This document shows positions 48,040 through 60,067 of a stretch of 64,000 nucleotides of DNA, piece after piece. Origin of the DNA: Henckelia pumila (Eukaryota; Streptophyta; Magnoliopsida; Lamiales; Gesneriaceae); NCBI RefSeq assembly GCF_033568475.1, contig NC_133122.1, positions 149,496,861 through 149,560,860 on the forward strand, given 5' to 3'. Position 1 is the first letter of the stretch; each line of letters starts with the position of its first letter. The position numbers and the translations under genes are program-made. Under the pieces are notes generated by a model. It ran no database searches. It saw nothing but the letters and a program-made list of their open reading frames with translations, and had not been told where the DNA came from.

Positions 48040-51000
48040 ATGGCCAGAATCCCACCAAGTTATTTAACCAAACGTCCAATGACCAGCTTAAAGCTCCATT
48101 CAATTGCAACGGGGATTGTTTTCGTAGCAACCCTTTTAGTGACATTCGACAATGTTAAGATTTGGAGCAAAAGTTCACTGATCAAGAATACTGTGTCGCC
48201 GGGATATAATATTGATGGATTTGTTCCGGATTACGAGCTGATAGGGCTACCCGGCGGAGCCGTCGGGCCGGAGAGCTTCGCGTTCGACGCCGACGGCAGC
48301 GGCCCCTACACCGGCGTGTCGGACGGGAGGATCATCCGGTGGCAAGCAAACGAAAGCCGATGGGTGGATTTCGCGGTGACTTCTCCCGACAGGTATGAGT
48401 AATTAATGTAATATTATTATGTGATCATGATATGTTAATGTCCCATACGTGTTGTACGTGTTGTATGGTCATGAGTTTTGCATTTCTTGAAGATTTAGTA
48501 TATATATATATATATATATATATACGTGCAAGTTGATTGATTCATTGGCGTATGCAATGTGCTTTCGGATGAGTCAAGACAAGAGGCATATATATAGAAT
48601 TAATCTACATGTTTGATACATTTTCATAATTATAGTTAGAAAATGGTATGAGCGTGAAAAACAAAACATAGATAGTGGAGAGCAGCAGTCCATTGTATGT
48701 CTTGTGATAGAAAAAACAAATTAACAACGTTAAGGAGCTAGGAGAAGTGGGCATTCTAGCTCGATCGAATCCATTTATATATCGAATTCAGTTTTTTTTG
48801 TAAGGATTTCATGTGTTATAAATTATAATATGGTGAAAGAAATAAAGATGCAATCACCAGTATATATGATAAATTCAAAATTTGTACAAGCATTATGAGT
48901 TAACTTCGAAACTATTTGGTGCAGAGAAATCAGCTAGCATATCAGAAAAACAGATCTTTCTTATTGAAAAAGCTAGCTGCATGAAAACGAAATTAGATAG
49001 GCATATAATAATAACTATTATAATAATAATTATAATAATAATAATAATAAAAAACAAGACAATCTTATAGTCAATTTTGTGAAAATGTTCCATCTCACCA
49101 ATGAAAAAATATTACTTTTATGTCAAAACTATTATTTTTCATTGTGAAAATGAGCTAAGTTGATTCGGCTCACAGATATGACCGTGTCATAGCCGACTCA
49201 TAGGAGACCTGCTATCATTTATAATATATATGTATGTATGGGAATTGTTGCATTAATAAAGGATAGGAACTTTATTAATTCTCTTAACAATTATGAGGTG
49301 ATTGGGATTTTCAAAGTTCTAGTTGTGATATATATGTCACTAATTAAGATTTAGCATTTGGTTTCTTGTTGGAAGTCGAATGGCAAAAATCCATTATTAA
49401 AATGTGTTAAAAGTTACAACATAATATATATATATTATTTTAATTTTTTGGCAAAACAAAAAACAGAAAGATATTTTTAGGAACTCCTTTTCATTACCCT
49501 CCCAATTTGGCCCATCTCACGTCTATTCTTGTGAATGAGGTTAGGGCCACATTCTAAAGTTCTTTCAACAATTTACAATATGATAATCAGGACAAGATCG
49601 GACAAGATCACAGCTTGGAAATTATTTTTAAAAAATAAACTTAAATTTCATTTAATTTTACATACATAGTAATTTATATCTAAAATTTTATAACTATCGG
49701 CCACTGTTTGTAGAACTATATACTATATTTCTAATAATATTATTTATTATAATCTATTGATTAATCATCCCTATATTAAAAATCCGACGAGTTAATATAT
49801 GATATGCGTATATTATTATCCCCATGTTAAAAATCGGACGAGTTAACATATGATATGTGCATCTTGTTGTCTGACGATAACTAAACAATACACCAATTTT
49901 GCCTCATAAATTCTAATATATGATCTTTTCAACCCCTATGCATAATTTAATTGTTTTATTTTATTTTATTTAGATTAAACCTAGTTTATAAAATGTCCAC
50001 AATAATTAATAGATATGGATGCGAAGGGCCAAAGGATCACTCGCTGATGGAGCATATTTGTGGGAGGCCATTGGGCCTTCGGTTCAACGAACAAACAGGC
50101 CATCTCTACATAGCCGATGCTTATATGGGCCTAATTGAAGTGGGCCCAAATGGTGGGCTTGGCACCCCAATTGCAAAACAAGTGGATGGAGTAGATTTTG
50201 GGTTCACAAATTCATTGGACATTGATCAGAGTAATGGGCTTGTGTATTTTACAGACAGCAGCACACGTTTTCCACGAAGGTAAGATGGGAACAAAATATC
50301 ATAAATATTTAATCTATACAAATATAATTCGATGAGATCCAATTTTAATCTTCAATTATTTTATCTCATATTTATATATATTTTTGAGTAACTATAAGAG
50401 AGATGCGAGTTCCGACCCATATTTATATTGAAAAGTAATACTTTTATAAATCGGATCGAATAAAAGATCTGTCACACAAAATTGATTCATAAGATCGTAG
50501 TACAAGAGTTTTGTGTATTTGTAGCATGAAATAGTGTAGGATTCATTCCATATAATTATTTTTATTACTTTTTAAAATATGTATTAATGTAAACTTAATT
50601 TTCCGCACACCACATCTATAGGGACCATATTCCCGTGCTTTTAAGTGGTGACAAGTCGGGGAGATTGATGAAATTTGATCCCAAAACCAAGGAAACGACC
50701 GTCCTTTTGAGCAATCTCATGTTTCCAAATGGAGTTGCATTGAGCAAAAACGGAGATTTCCTACTCTTCGTAGAGACGACTACTTGTAAATTATTCAAGC
50801 TTTGGCTAAAAACGCAAAAATCCGGTATTCTTGAAGTCTTGACTCAGTTCTCCGGATTCCCGGATAACATCAAAAGGAACAAGAAAGGCGGATTTTGGGT
50901 CGGAATCAATTCACGAAGAACTAAATTCTTGGATTTTGTTATATCAAATCCTTGGATTGGAAACCTCCTAGTCGATTTTTCCGTGGATTTGACAAAATTA

Positions 51001-51225
51001 CACGTGCGCCTGGCTCGGTTTATAAGGAGCCCGGGAATGGGAATTAGGTTGGATGAAAATGGGAATGTGATGGAGGTACTTGATGGAACGATGGGAAGCA
51101 AATGGAAATTTGTAAGTGAAGTTGAGGAAGAACGTGGGAACTTGTGGATAGGATCGGTGACAAGGGCTTTTGTTGTTAAAGAAAAGACGTTGAGGGCTTC
51201 TACAGATCAATATGAAGTTTTTTAG
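48040..51225 (+). CDS. Strictosidine-synthase-like protein (SSL), copy 2
   Basis: The exons are 48040-48392, 50013-50279 and 50622-51225. They total 1224 nt, giving 407 residues plus TAG. Both introns are phase 2 at the same places as in copy 1, so the two are tandem duplicates. A signal anchor lies at about residues 20-37 (HSIATGIVFVATLLVTF), about 20 residues further in than in copy 1. Motifs are GAVGPESFAFD, GPYTGVSDGRIIRW, EHICGRPLGLRF, LYIADAYMGL, LVYFTDSSTRF, SGRLMKFDPKTKETTVLL, FPNGVALSKN, ETTTCKLFKLWL, FPDNIKRN and GNLWIGSV. As in copy 1 the position of the catalytic Glu of strictosidine synthase is Lys (SKWKFVSEVEEE). It is likely a secretory or ER/vacuolar protein; substrate unknown. 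Confidence 0.93.
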
Positions 51226-51923
51226 TGATGTTTAAAAAAAAATAAACAAACAAATAAATGTTTTCTTTTTAGGATATAAAAAAATGTATTAAATATAATA
51301 TAATATAATATAAATTTGAGTGGTGAGAAAGTTTGTTGATATTTAAATGTATTTTTCAATATTGGAAAAAATGGCTTTATTGGGGATTTAATTTACATTC
51401 AAGGAGGGTGAAAAATACTGTTGGAAGTTGGAACGTAACCATTACTATGCATCAATTTATGTTTTTATTTATTATAACCTCTCATTTATAAGCTTTTTGC
51501 ACTAGATTGATCAAGGGCAGATTTATGGCTAGGATTTTCATGACGGACTCTAAGACCAGAATTGTTAAGTTGAAAAAGAATAAGATAGGAATGAAATAAA
51601 CTTTGGAATTAAATAAGATTGTGAATGAAATGATTGATATATGTATTTCATTCCAACTATTGGTATCAATAAAAATGAAAAATAAATTGAATGTAAATTA
51701 TTTTTAATAATATAATTATATTTTAACTACATATATCAAAATAATAGTTATTTATATACTTATTAATAATAATTATTATTATTATTAATGATGATGATAA
51801 TGTACTAATTATAAAATTATTATTATATAGTTTAAACTAATCTAAATTTATATTTTATCATAATTATTGTTTTATTATAATAATAACAATTATAACAATA
51901 TTTTTAATAATAATAATAATATT
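51226..51923. other. Spacer with ATT/AAT-rich low complexity
   Basis: About 51640-51923 consists largely of TAA/ATT units and is the insertion site of the next element. No gene. Confidence 0.5.
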
Positions 51924-51928
51924 ATTAG

Positions 51929-52202
51929 TGTTGAAAAATATTATTATTATTAATATTATGTTGAATATTGAATGTTGAATGTTGAATATTGAGTTGTAAA
52001 ATGTGAAAAATTAGTGTGTGATGATGTAGATGATGATGTATTTATTTTTGGACTAATCTCAAATGTGGATCTATAAATAGGTCTTCATTTGTGATAAAAA
52101 TACAATTGAGTTGAGAAAAAAATATTATAAAGTGTAGAGTTTGATATATTTTGAGTTTTGGAGTTTTTACTTTTTACCACAAATTTTTACTTTTTCACAA
52201 CA
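51929..52202 (+). repeat. 5' LTR of second copia element
   Basis: 274 bp, TATA box CTATAAATAGG at about 52071-52081. It is followed by CGTTATCAGCACGA, the presumed primer-binding segment (52203-52216). Confidence 0.93.
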
Positions 52203-52283
52203 CGTTATCAGCACGATCGCTCGAAGGTTCTCTATATTTTCCGACGCTCCAAAATACAAGAAGAAGTCAAAAATATTCAACAA

Positions 52284-53178
52284 GTAAGAATTTTTATTTT
52301 ACTGTTTATATATTTTTATTGTGTATATATTAATATATAATATCATGTTATGAAAAAAATAGTTTTTTTCAAAACTTGTTATAAATCCTGGGAGGATGTT
52401 AAGACGACATCCTACACTCCCGGTAAGGGATACGACAAGTATAAAAGCCTCTAAGGTTTTTAAACAATAACGTGATATATATTTATTATGTATATATATT
52501 AACTGTATCAATATATAATTTCATGTTATTATATAAAAGGTTGTCTATGGCACTGACCTTATAATAACGTGATATGATATAAATTATTGTGTATTTATAT
52601 ACTAACCATATTCGTATAATCTCATGTTATTATATAAAAGGTTGTCTACGACACCGATCTTATAATAATGTGATATGATATACTATACCTGACTTTATAC
52701 TAACTATATTGGTATAATTTCACAATATTATATAAAAGGTTGTTTACGACACCAATCTTATAATAATGTGATATGATATACATAATTATTTAATTATGAT
52801 TATCATTATATGCATTGCATCATTATCACAAATTTTATTCAACACATACTCAATTTTTTCCTTACCCCCAACGGTCACAAAACGGCTAGTTTTTTGCCTA
52901 TAAATATGTTCACTCAAACTCATTTTCAATCACACCAAAATTTATTCTTTCTCTCAAAATATTTTCTCGATTTTTCGAAGATGAAGATGATGGCATTTAT
53001 AAGGCTATTTTTCATAACGGCTATGATCATCATGTTCACGAGTCTTGTACTCACCAACGATTTTCCACCGCACACATTTTATCTATTTTTAAACATACTT
53101 GTACTCGTCGTTTATCCATTATTTTGTATTGTCATATTAATGGAAATTAACTAATAAAATGCATTGTTGTTTTTCTAG
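52284..53178 (+). other. Leader with putative intron, tandem repeats and second TATA box
   Basis: A donor-like CAA|GTAAGAATTTTT (52284) and a pyrimidine-rich acceptor TTGTTTTTCTAG (ending 53178), eight bases before the gag ATG, could remove 895 bases of leader. Inside, three units of about 100 bp (from about 52484, 52584 and 52684 to 52780) share TATTATATAAAAGGTTGT, (C/T)GACAC and CTTATAATAA(T/C)GTGATATGATAT. A TATA box CCTATAAATA lies at 52897-52906. An ATG at 52981 opens a 57-codon, very hydrophobic frame. Confidence 0.5.
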
Positions 53179-53185
53179 TACCATC

Positions 53186-53710
53186 ATGTCAAATTTGGCA
53201 AAACTTAAATTAGTTGCTCTCGATATCACTAGAAAAGAACAACGAATTGTTAATAAGAAATCATCAATCCCGACCCACTGGATCAACGACATTTTCTGAA
53301 GCAAATGTCGTAATGAAAACCAAAATCAAAGGCATAAACAAGATTTTGGTCGTGGTCGAGGAAGTGGATGTGGTCATGAACGTGGATGTAAAAATGATCG
53401 CGGTCGTGGTTACGGCCGTGGATATGAAAATAATCGAGATAGTTACTTCAATAACTAATCTCAAAAGAACGTCACGAACCACCCAAAAGGGCAGCATGAA
53501 AATATGAGTGAAAATAAAAATCATTCAAAAAGATATGAGAGTGCTTATTATAAATGTGGCACTCCAAGAAATTGGTCATGTACCCCTGAGCACTTATGTA
53601 AGCTCTTTAAAGTATCGATAAAGGGAAAAGAAAAAGAGACCAATTTTGTTGAAATCAGTAACCATTTAAGTGGTTCAACTTATTTCAATGCTGCCGATTT
53701 TTTCAAATGA
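53186..53710 (+). pseudogene. Remnant of copia gag
   Basis: It starts MSNLAKLKLVALDI, the family-typical gag start, then loses almost the whole gag core by deletion near 53225-53330. What follows is the Arg/Gly-rich linker, a frame with stop near 53456, and a CCHC-knuckle remnant (YYKCGTPRNWSC). The segment ends FNAADFFK at 53710. The frame is not continuous. Confidence 0.7.
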
Positions 53711-53884
53711 TTTCGAGAGCATTGATTAATATATTGGTGGGACTAGAATGTAACATGCTATATTTTTCATGCATTCTTATGAAACATGATATATTTTGCA
53801 TATATATATTATCCTTGATTTTTCTTTATTATATTTTTGTGAAGTTTGATATGAAAATGCTATGAGCAAACATGGAAATAATAT

Positions 53885-56800
53885 CATGAAAATTTGCATA
53901 CCAGATAGTGGTACATACAACGCACACTATTCTGCGAGATAAAAGATATTTCTTGGAAATAAAACCAACAAAAGAAATGGTGAATACCATATCAGGTCCT
54001 GTAGACTTGATTGAAGGTTGTGGTAAAGCACAATTTTTGTTACCAAATGGTACAAAATTTCTGATAAATGATGTTTTATATTCACCACAATCGAAAAAAA
54101 ATTTGTTGAGTTTTAATGACATATATTCTCATGGATATGATACTGAGACGATAACTGATGAAAATCAGAAATATATGTGTCTTACCACATATAAATCAGG
54201 AAAGAAATATGTGGTTGAAAAATTATCAATGCTCCCTACTGGATTGCATTATACACATATAAGGCCAATCAAATCAAATATGCTGGTTAATAGTTCTTCA
54301 ATATTAACCAATTGGCATGATCGATTGGGACATCCTGGTTCAATAATGATGCGAAGAATTATTGAAAATACGCATGGTCATCCATTGAAAGACCAGAAGA
54401 TCTTTCAGAATAATAAGTTTCAATGTAAAGCATGTTCTCTTGAAAAACTTATTATAAGACCATCGCCAGCTAAAATCCAAACAGAATCACCCATATTTCT
54501 TGAACGTATTCAGGGTGATATTTGTGGGCCAATTTATCCATCATGTGGACCATTTCGATATTTTATGGTATTGATTGATGTCTCCAGCAGATGGTCACAT
54601 GTATGCATATTGTCAACTCGAAATGTGGCATTTGCAAGACTAATGGCTCAAATAATAAAATTGCGGAATCAATTTTCCGATTATACAATCAAGAAAATAA
54701 GACTTGATAATGCTGGAGAATTTACTTCCCAAACTTTCAATGACTATTGTATGTCAATGGAAATTACTATTGAACATCATGTTGCTCATGTTCATACACA
54801 GAATGGATTAGCTAAATCATTGATTAAACGTCTACAACTGATTGCTAGACCAATGATTATGAGAACAAAACTCCCTATTTCTATATGGGGACATGCAATT
54901 TTACATGCTGCAGCATTAATTCGCATCAGACCAAGTGCATATCATAAATTCTCCCCATTGCAGCTTGCATTTGGTAAAGAACCAAATATTTCTCATTTGA
55001 GAATTTTTGGATGTACGGTGTATGTGCCTATTGCACCACCTCAACGATAAAAAATGGGTCCTCAAAGAAAAATCGGTATTTATATCGGTTATGATAGCCC
55101 ATCAATCATTCGATATCTTGAGCCTCAAACAGGCGATGTGTTTACAGCACGTTTTGCTGATTGTCATTTTAATGAAGAAATCTTCCCAATGTTAGGGGGA
55201 GAAAAGAAACACATCGAAAAAGAAATCACATGGTATGTACCATCATTGTTACATTTGGATCCAAGGACCAAACAATGTGAGAAAGATGTACAACAAATTG
55301 TACACTTGCAAAGAATTGCAAATCAAATGCCAGATGCATTTGCAGACACAAAAGGAGTAAAAAAATCATATATACACGCTGTAAATGCCCCTGCTCGAAT
55401 TGAAATTCCAAAGAAACAAATTGAAGACACTCATGATGTCATAAAACGCTTGAAGCGTGGAAGGCCAGTCGGTTCCAAGAATAAAAATCCTCGGAAAAGA
55501 AAAGGCATAGAGAAACACGATGATCATAAAATAGAAAATGGTGTTCCAGAAGAAACACCAGATGATGAAAATGTTCTGTCAGAACCACAAACTGACGAGA
55601 ATCGTGAAATCTCTATCAATTATATTAATACTGGAAAAATATGGAACCGAAAAGATATAGAAGATATTGATGAGATATTTTCTTATAATGTGGCATGTGA
55701 CATCATAAATGAAAACGAGGATCATGAACCAAAATCCTTTGGTGAATGTAAAACTCGTCATGATTGGGAAAAATGGAAAGATGTCATCCAGGTTGAATTG
55801 GATTCGCTAAATAAACGCAATGTTTCTGGACCTATAATCCTCACACCTGAAGGTGTAAAACCTGTTGGATACAAATGGATTTTTATTCGAAAGTGAAATG
55901 AGAAAAATGAAATAGTCAGATATAAAGCTAGACTTGTTGCACAAGGTTTTTCTCAAAGGCCTGGAATTGATTATGAAGAAATGTATTCTCCTGTTATGGA
56001 TGCAATTACGTTTCGATATTTGATTAGTTTGGCAGTCTCTGAAAATTTGGAAATGTGTCTTATGGATGTTGTTACAGCTTACTTATACGGATCACTTGAT
56101 AGTGATATATACATGAAAATTCCTGAAGAATTTAAGATGTCTGAAGCACAAAGTTCAAAACCCAGAGAATTTTATTCTGTAAAATTGCAAAGATCACTAT
56201 ATGGGTTAAAGCAATCCGGCCGAATGTGGTATAATCGGCTAAGTGAGCACTTGATGAAAAAGGGATATGTAAATGATCCAATATGCCCTTATGGTTTCAT
56301 CGAGAAAACAACATCCGGATGTGTAATTATTGCTGTATATGTTGATGATTTAAACATCATTGGAACGAATAAAAAAATTCAAGAAGTTATGATGTACTTG
56401 AAGGAAGAATTCGAAATGAAGAATCTTGGAAAAACCAAGTATTGTCTGGGTTTGCAAATCGAACAAAAAGAATGTGGAATTTTTATTCACCAGGAAAATT
56501 ATACATAAAAGATCCTTAAACGTTTTAATATAGATAAATCAAATCCATTAAGTACTCCAATGGTTGTAAGATCATTAAACATAGAAAAGGATCCATTCCG
56601 TTCATGTGGAGATGATGAAGTTATTCTTGGTCCAGAAGTACCATATCTAAGTGCCATTGGTGCCCTTATGTATCTTGCAAATTGCACTATACCTGATATA
56701 TCTTTTGCTGTAAATTTATTGGCAAGATTCAGTTCATATCCAATAAAGAGGCACTGGAACAGAATTAAACATATATTTCGTTATCTACGAGGAACAACAG

Positions 56801-57336
56801 ATTTGGGACTTTTGTACTCAAAAGACACCAATCAAAGTATCATTGGTTATGCTGATGCTGGATATTTATCTGATCCACATAAGGCACGTTCTCAAACCGG
56901 ATATGTATTTACTCGTGGAGGCACCGCAATTTCTTGGCGTTCACAGAAACAAACACTCGTAACAACTTCATCAAATCACGCTGAGATTATTGCGCTACAT
57001 GAAGCAAGCCGTGAATGTGTTTGGCTAAAATCAATGACACAACATATCCAAACTTCTTGTGGATTATCAATAGACAAGAAGCCTGTGACGTTGTATGAAG
57101 ACAATACTGCATGTATTGCTCAAATGAAAGAAGGATACATCAAAAGTGACAGAACAAAACATATACCCCCAAAGTTTTTTGCCTACACTCAAGAACTTGA
57201 GAAGAATAAAGATATTGATATCTGTTATATTCAATCAAGTGAGAACTCATCAGATCTCTTCACAAAGACACTTCCCACGACGATATTCAGAAAGCATATA
57301 TACAACATTGGGATGCGCAATCTGCGGAATATGTGA
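53885..57336 (+). pseudogene. Copia pol with three stops and a frameshift
   Basis: The protease start (CIPDSGT) is at about 53894; a small insertion at about 53912 shifts the frame into the long open stretch 53908-55050. GAG-preintegrase/integrase follows: WHDRLGHPG, CKACSLEKL, GDICGPIYP, D in LIDVSSRWSH, D in RLDNAGEF. The usual integrase glutamate in the ANGLAE-type motif reads NGLAKS, so that catalytic residue is replaced. Reverse transcriptase is in 55858-56508: KWIFIRK, YKARLVAQGF, TAYLYGSLDSDIYM, SLYGLKQSGRMWY and intact YVDDL. RNase H is in 56560-57336: GYADAGYLSD and TSSNHAEIIALHEA. Stops: 55048 (TAA), 55894 (TGA), 56506 (TAA), all in one frame. Two of the stops look like C-to-T changes of Arg or Gln codons. 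Confidence 0.9.
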
Positions 57337-57501
57337 AGAATCACTCATGTTAACATGAGGGGGAGTTTACGTGGCTGCACTCTTTTTCTCTTACTATGGT
57401 TTTTATCCCACTGGGTTTTTCCTAGTAAGGTTTTTAACGAGGCAGTATAAAACACGTAATGAAGACAGTCATTATATCACGATCATCATCACAAGGGGGA
57501 G

Positions 57502-57775
57502 TGTTGAAAAATATTATTATTATTAATATTATGTTGAATATTGAATGTTGAATGTTGAATATTGAGTTGTAAAATATGGAAAATTAGTGTGTGATGATGT
57601 AGATGATGATGTATTTATTTTTGGACTAATCTCAAATGTGGATCTATAAATAGGTCTTCATTTGTGATAAAAATACAATTGAGTTGAGAGAAAAATATTA
57701 TAAAGTGTAGAGTTTGATATATTTTGAGTTTTGAAGTTTTTACTTTTTACCATAAATTTTTACTTTTTTACAACA
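57502..57775 (+). repeat. 3' LTR of second copia element
   Basis: 274 bp, the counterpart of 51929-52202, ends at the ATTAG duplication. Confidence 0.93.
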
Positions 57776-58326
57776 ATTAGTATTATTATTGATACAATAG
57801 TTATTATCAATGATGCTAGTCACAATTTCATCATTATCAAAATAATTTCAACTATTATTAATTTCTATATTTATTAAAATAATATAAATATGTAATAATT
57901 ATAGTCAATATTTTCATAATTGAATCGGTGATCGAACTGATTTACTTTAAAAAACGATCTAATCGGTCAGACCATTTTAATCGGACGGTCGAACCGGAAA
58001 AATCGTTTATATAATATAATATAATTAATAATATTTTAAAATTTAAAAATCTAAAAATTATATATAAATAGACAAAAAAATATATTTATCATAGTTTGAA
58101 AACTAAATAACTATATAAATATATTCAAAATATTAATTATAGTTATATATTTTTAAAAATTAATTAATTAATTAAAAAACCCTAATATTGCTGAAATAAT
58201 ATTTTTAGCGATATATTATAATAATGATCATAATTATATAGGTTAATATTGGTTTAAATAATCTAAAAATAGAAGAGATCCGCATATAAACATGAGAGGT
58301 GGGAATAACCATTCTTTATGGTCATT

Positions 58327-58749
58327 CCTCGGGGTAGTATACCGTACCGTATCGTATCGAAAATTGTATACTGTACCGAAATTATGGTATAAGAAAATAT
58401 TATATCGATACCGTACCTAAATTCTCGGTATACTAAAATATTCGGTACATATAAATAGCATACCGATCATACCGAAATTTTACGGTATATCGAAATTTCG
58501 ATACGGTATTGGTATATACAATTTTATACCGAAAAAAACCTTATATTTTTAAAAATTTTAAAAATATATTGATTATAAATATTATATATTTTAAAATATT
58601 TTTATATTATTTCGGTATTTTGGTATACCGGTATATACCAAAATTTAATGTTCCATACAGTTACCGTAACGAAATCTTCGATATACCAAAAATTCGATAA
58701 ATTTTGTATTTTTTCGGTACGATAAATTCGATATTTTTTCTCACCCCTA
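58327..58749. mobile_element. Possible hAT-like MITE rich in GGTATACCG words
   Basis: It begins near CGGGGTAGTATACC and ends TCTCACCCCTA, roughly complementary ends. The inside is made of short inverted words (GGTATACC, CGGTAT/ATACCG, TTCGGTA). A matching relative is at 59843-60059. Flanking 8-mers (GGTCATTC and AACCATTC) agree at 6 of 8 bases. Confidence 0.5.
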
Positions 58750-58779
58750 ACCATTCTCATCCAAAATAGATGAAATGAC

Positions 58780-59299
58780 TATTCACATGGACTTTTAGAA
58801 ACGATTTAGTCCAAATAAATTTTATTGCCTGAACTTTTAGAAATTTACAAAAATGATTTGTATAAACCGCACCTAAAAGTATTTTAGAAGAATGATCTAA
58901 AAATCGATCCTACAAAATAAAGCAATAAAAATGGTATACAACAACAACTGAATAATCGTTGTTAAAAGTACTCATTAGAAGCGGGTTCAAAACTGTTCCT
59001 AAAGCCTAGCAGAATAGGAGCGAATTATAGCAACGTTTACAAATAATTGTTGCTATAATTATTCAGTAGACCAGTATCAAGAGTGCTCCTAAATATTATA
59101 TCAATAAAAACGGTTGATAGGAGCACTTTGTACAAACCGATGCTACACGTAATCCATAGTACCGGTTTCAAAAACGCTCTTAAAGGGCCAGACAACACAA
59201 ACAGTTTGATCAAAACCGATCCTACTATGCAATTTTCAAGAACGATTTTGGAGCCGCTCTTAAAAAATCGCTTTTAAAAGAGGTGTTTTTTTTGTAGTG
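58780..59299 (-). mobile_element. CACTA (En/Spm) terminal fragment
   Basis: On the minus strand it begins CACTACAAAAAAAACACC (from 59299). It continues with repeated sub-terminal words: GAGCG(G/T)TTTT, ATCGGTTTTGA, ACCGGT and AACGGTT variants at about 59270, 59230, 59205, 59165 and 59105. No second CACTA end or transposase was seen, so this is a truncated end. Confidence 0.55.
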
Positions 59300-59842
59300 A
59301 TTCTCATTACCATACCAAACCAATCATATGTATAAAGAATGATATGAGAATGATCATTTCATTCATACGTCATTCTCTCATACCAATTATGTCTTAAGAA
59401 TTCACTTAAACTAGAAGTTAATACAGTGTGGTTCATTGATTTTTTAGTGGACCCTACATCTATTAATTAGATACATTCTTAAGACATGTGATTCGATATT
59501 TTCTCTTTTAAGACATTGAAAAATATTGGTTTTTAGCATTTGTCTTTCCCATCTTCTTTATAACAAGTTAATATTTCAATATAAAAAGTTTCATAAAATT
59601 TTTACCTCCATCCTAATTATATAGTTATTCTTTTATTTTTGTCTATTGTCCCAAATATATACTTCAGTTTCTAAGTTTCACTTTTCTTGCTTTTACTAGT
59701 ATATTCTTGCTAACCAATCTTTAAAAAATGTGCAACTGTTTCTGAATGAAGTATATAATGATAAAAATATGAAATTCATTTCTAAACTTTGTTATTCCAA
59801 TAATTTTTTAAATCTATGTAAAAAAAAATAACTATTTAAGAC
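59300..59842. other. AT-rich spacer, nothing recognised
   Basis: No gene or clear repeat boundary. Confidence 0.35.
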
Positions 59843-60059
59843 TAGGGCTGAGATACCGAACCAAAATACCGAATTTTCGGAATATCGTACCGAAGTTTTT
59901 TCGATATATATACATTTTTTTAGTATATCGAATTTTTTTCGGTATCTATATTAATGTGGGTTTTTTTCATACCAAAATTTTGGAATTTCGATATTGGTAT
60001 CGGTATGAATTTTTTTCATACCAATATTTTTAATACGGTATACCAAAAATCCACCACTA
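59843..60059. mobile_element. hAT-like MITE with 8-bp target duplication
   Basis: TTTAAGAC flanks both ends (59835-59842 and 60060-60067), the size expected for hAT elements. The ends are TAGGGCTGAG... and ...TCCACCACTA, imperfect inverted repeats. The inside is rich in CGAATTTTCGG, ATACCGAA and GGTATACC words. Confidence 0.7.
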
Positions 60060-60067
60060 TTTAAGAC

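Larger units (their letters stand above)
51929..57775 (+). mobile_element. Second Ty1/copia retrotransposon with ATTAG duplication
   Basis: The LTRs 51929-52202 and 57502-57775 (274 bp each) begin TGTTGAAAAATATT and end ACAACA. ATTAG is directly outside both (51924-51928 and 57776-57780). I count about six substitutions between the LTRs, about 2%, so it is younger than the copia element at 17-22 kb. A polypurine tract ACAAGGGGGAG (57491-57501) precedes the 3' LTR. The domain order gag, protease, integrase, RT, RNase H is that of Ty1/copia. Most of gag is deleted and pol has three stops. Confidence 0.95.

Noticed and set aside
43353-51225. Reading the SSL pair as genuine strictosidine synthases for alkaloid synthesis
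   Set aside because: The place aligned with the catalytic Glu holds Lys in both, and no other alkaloid pathway genes are nearby.
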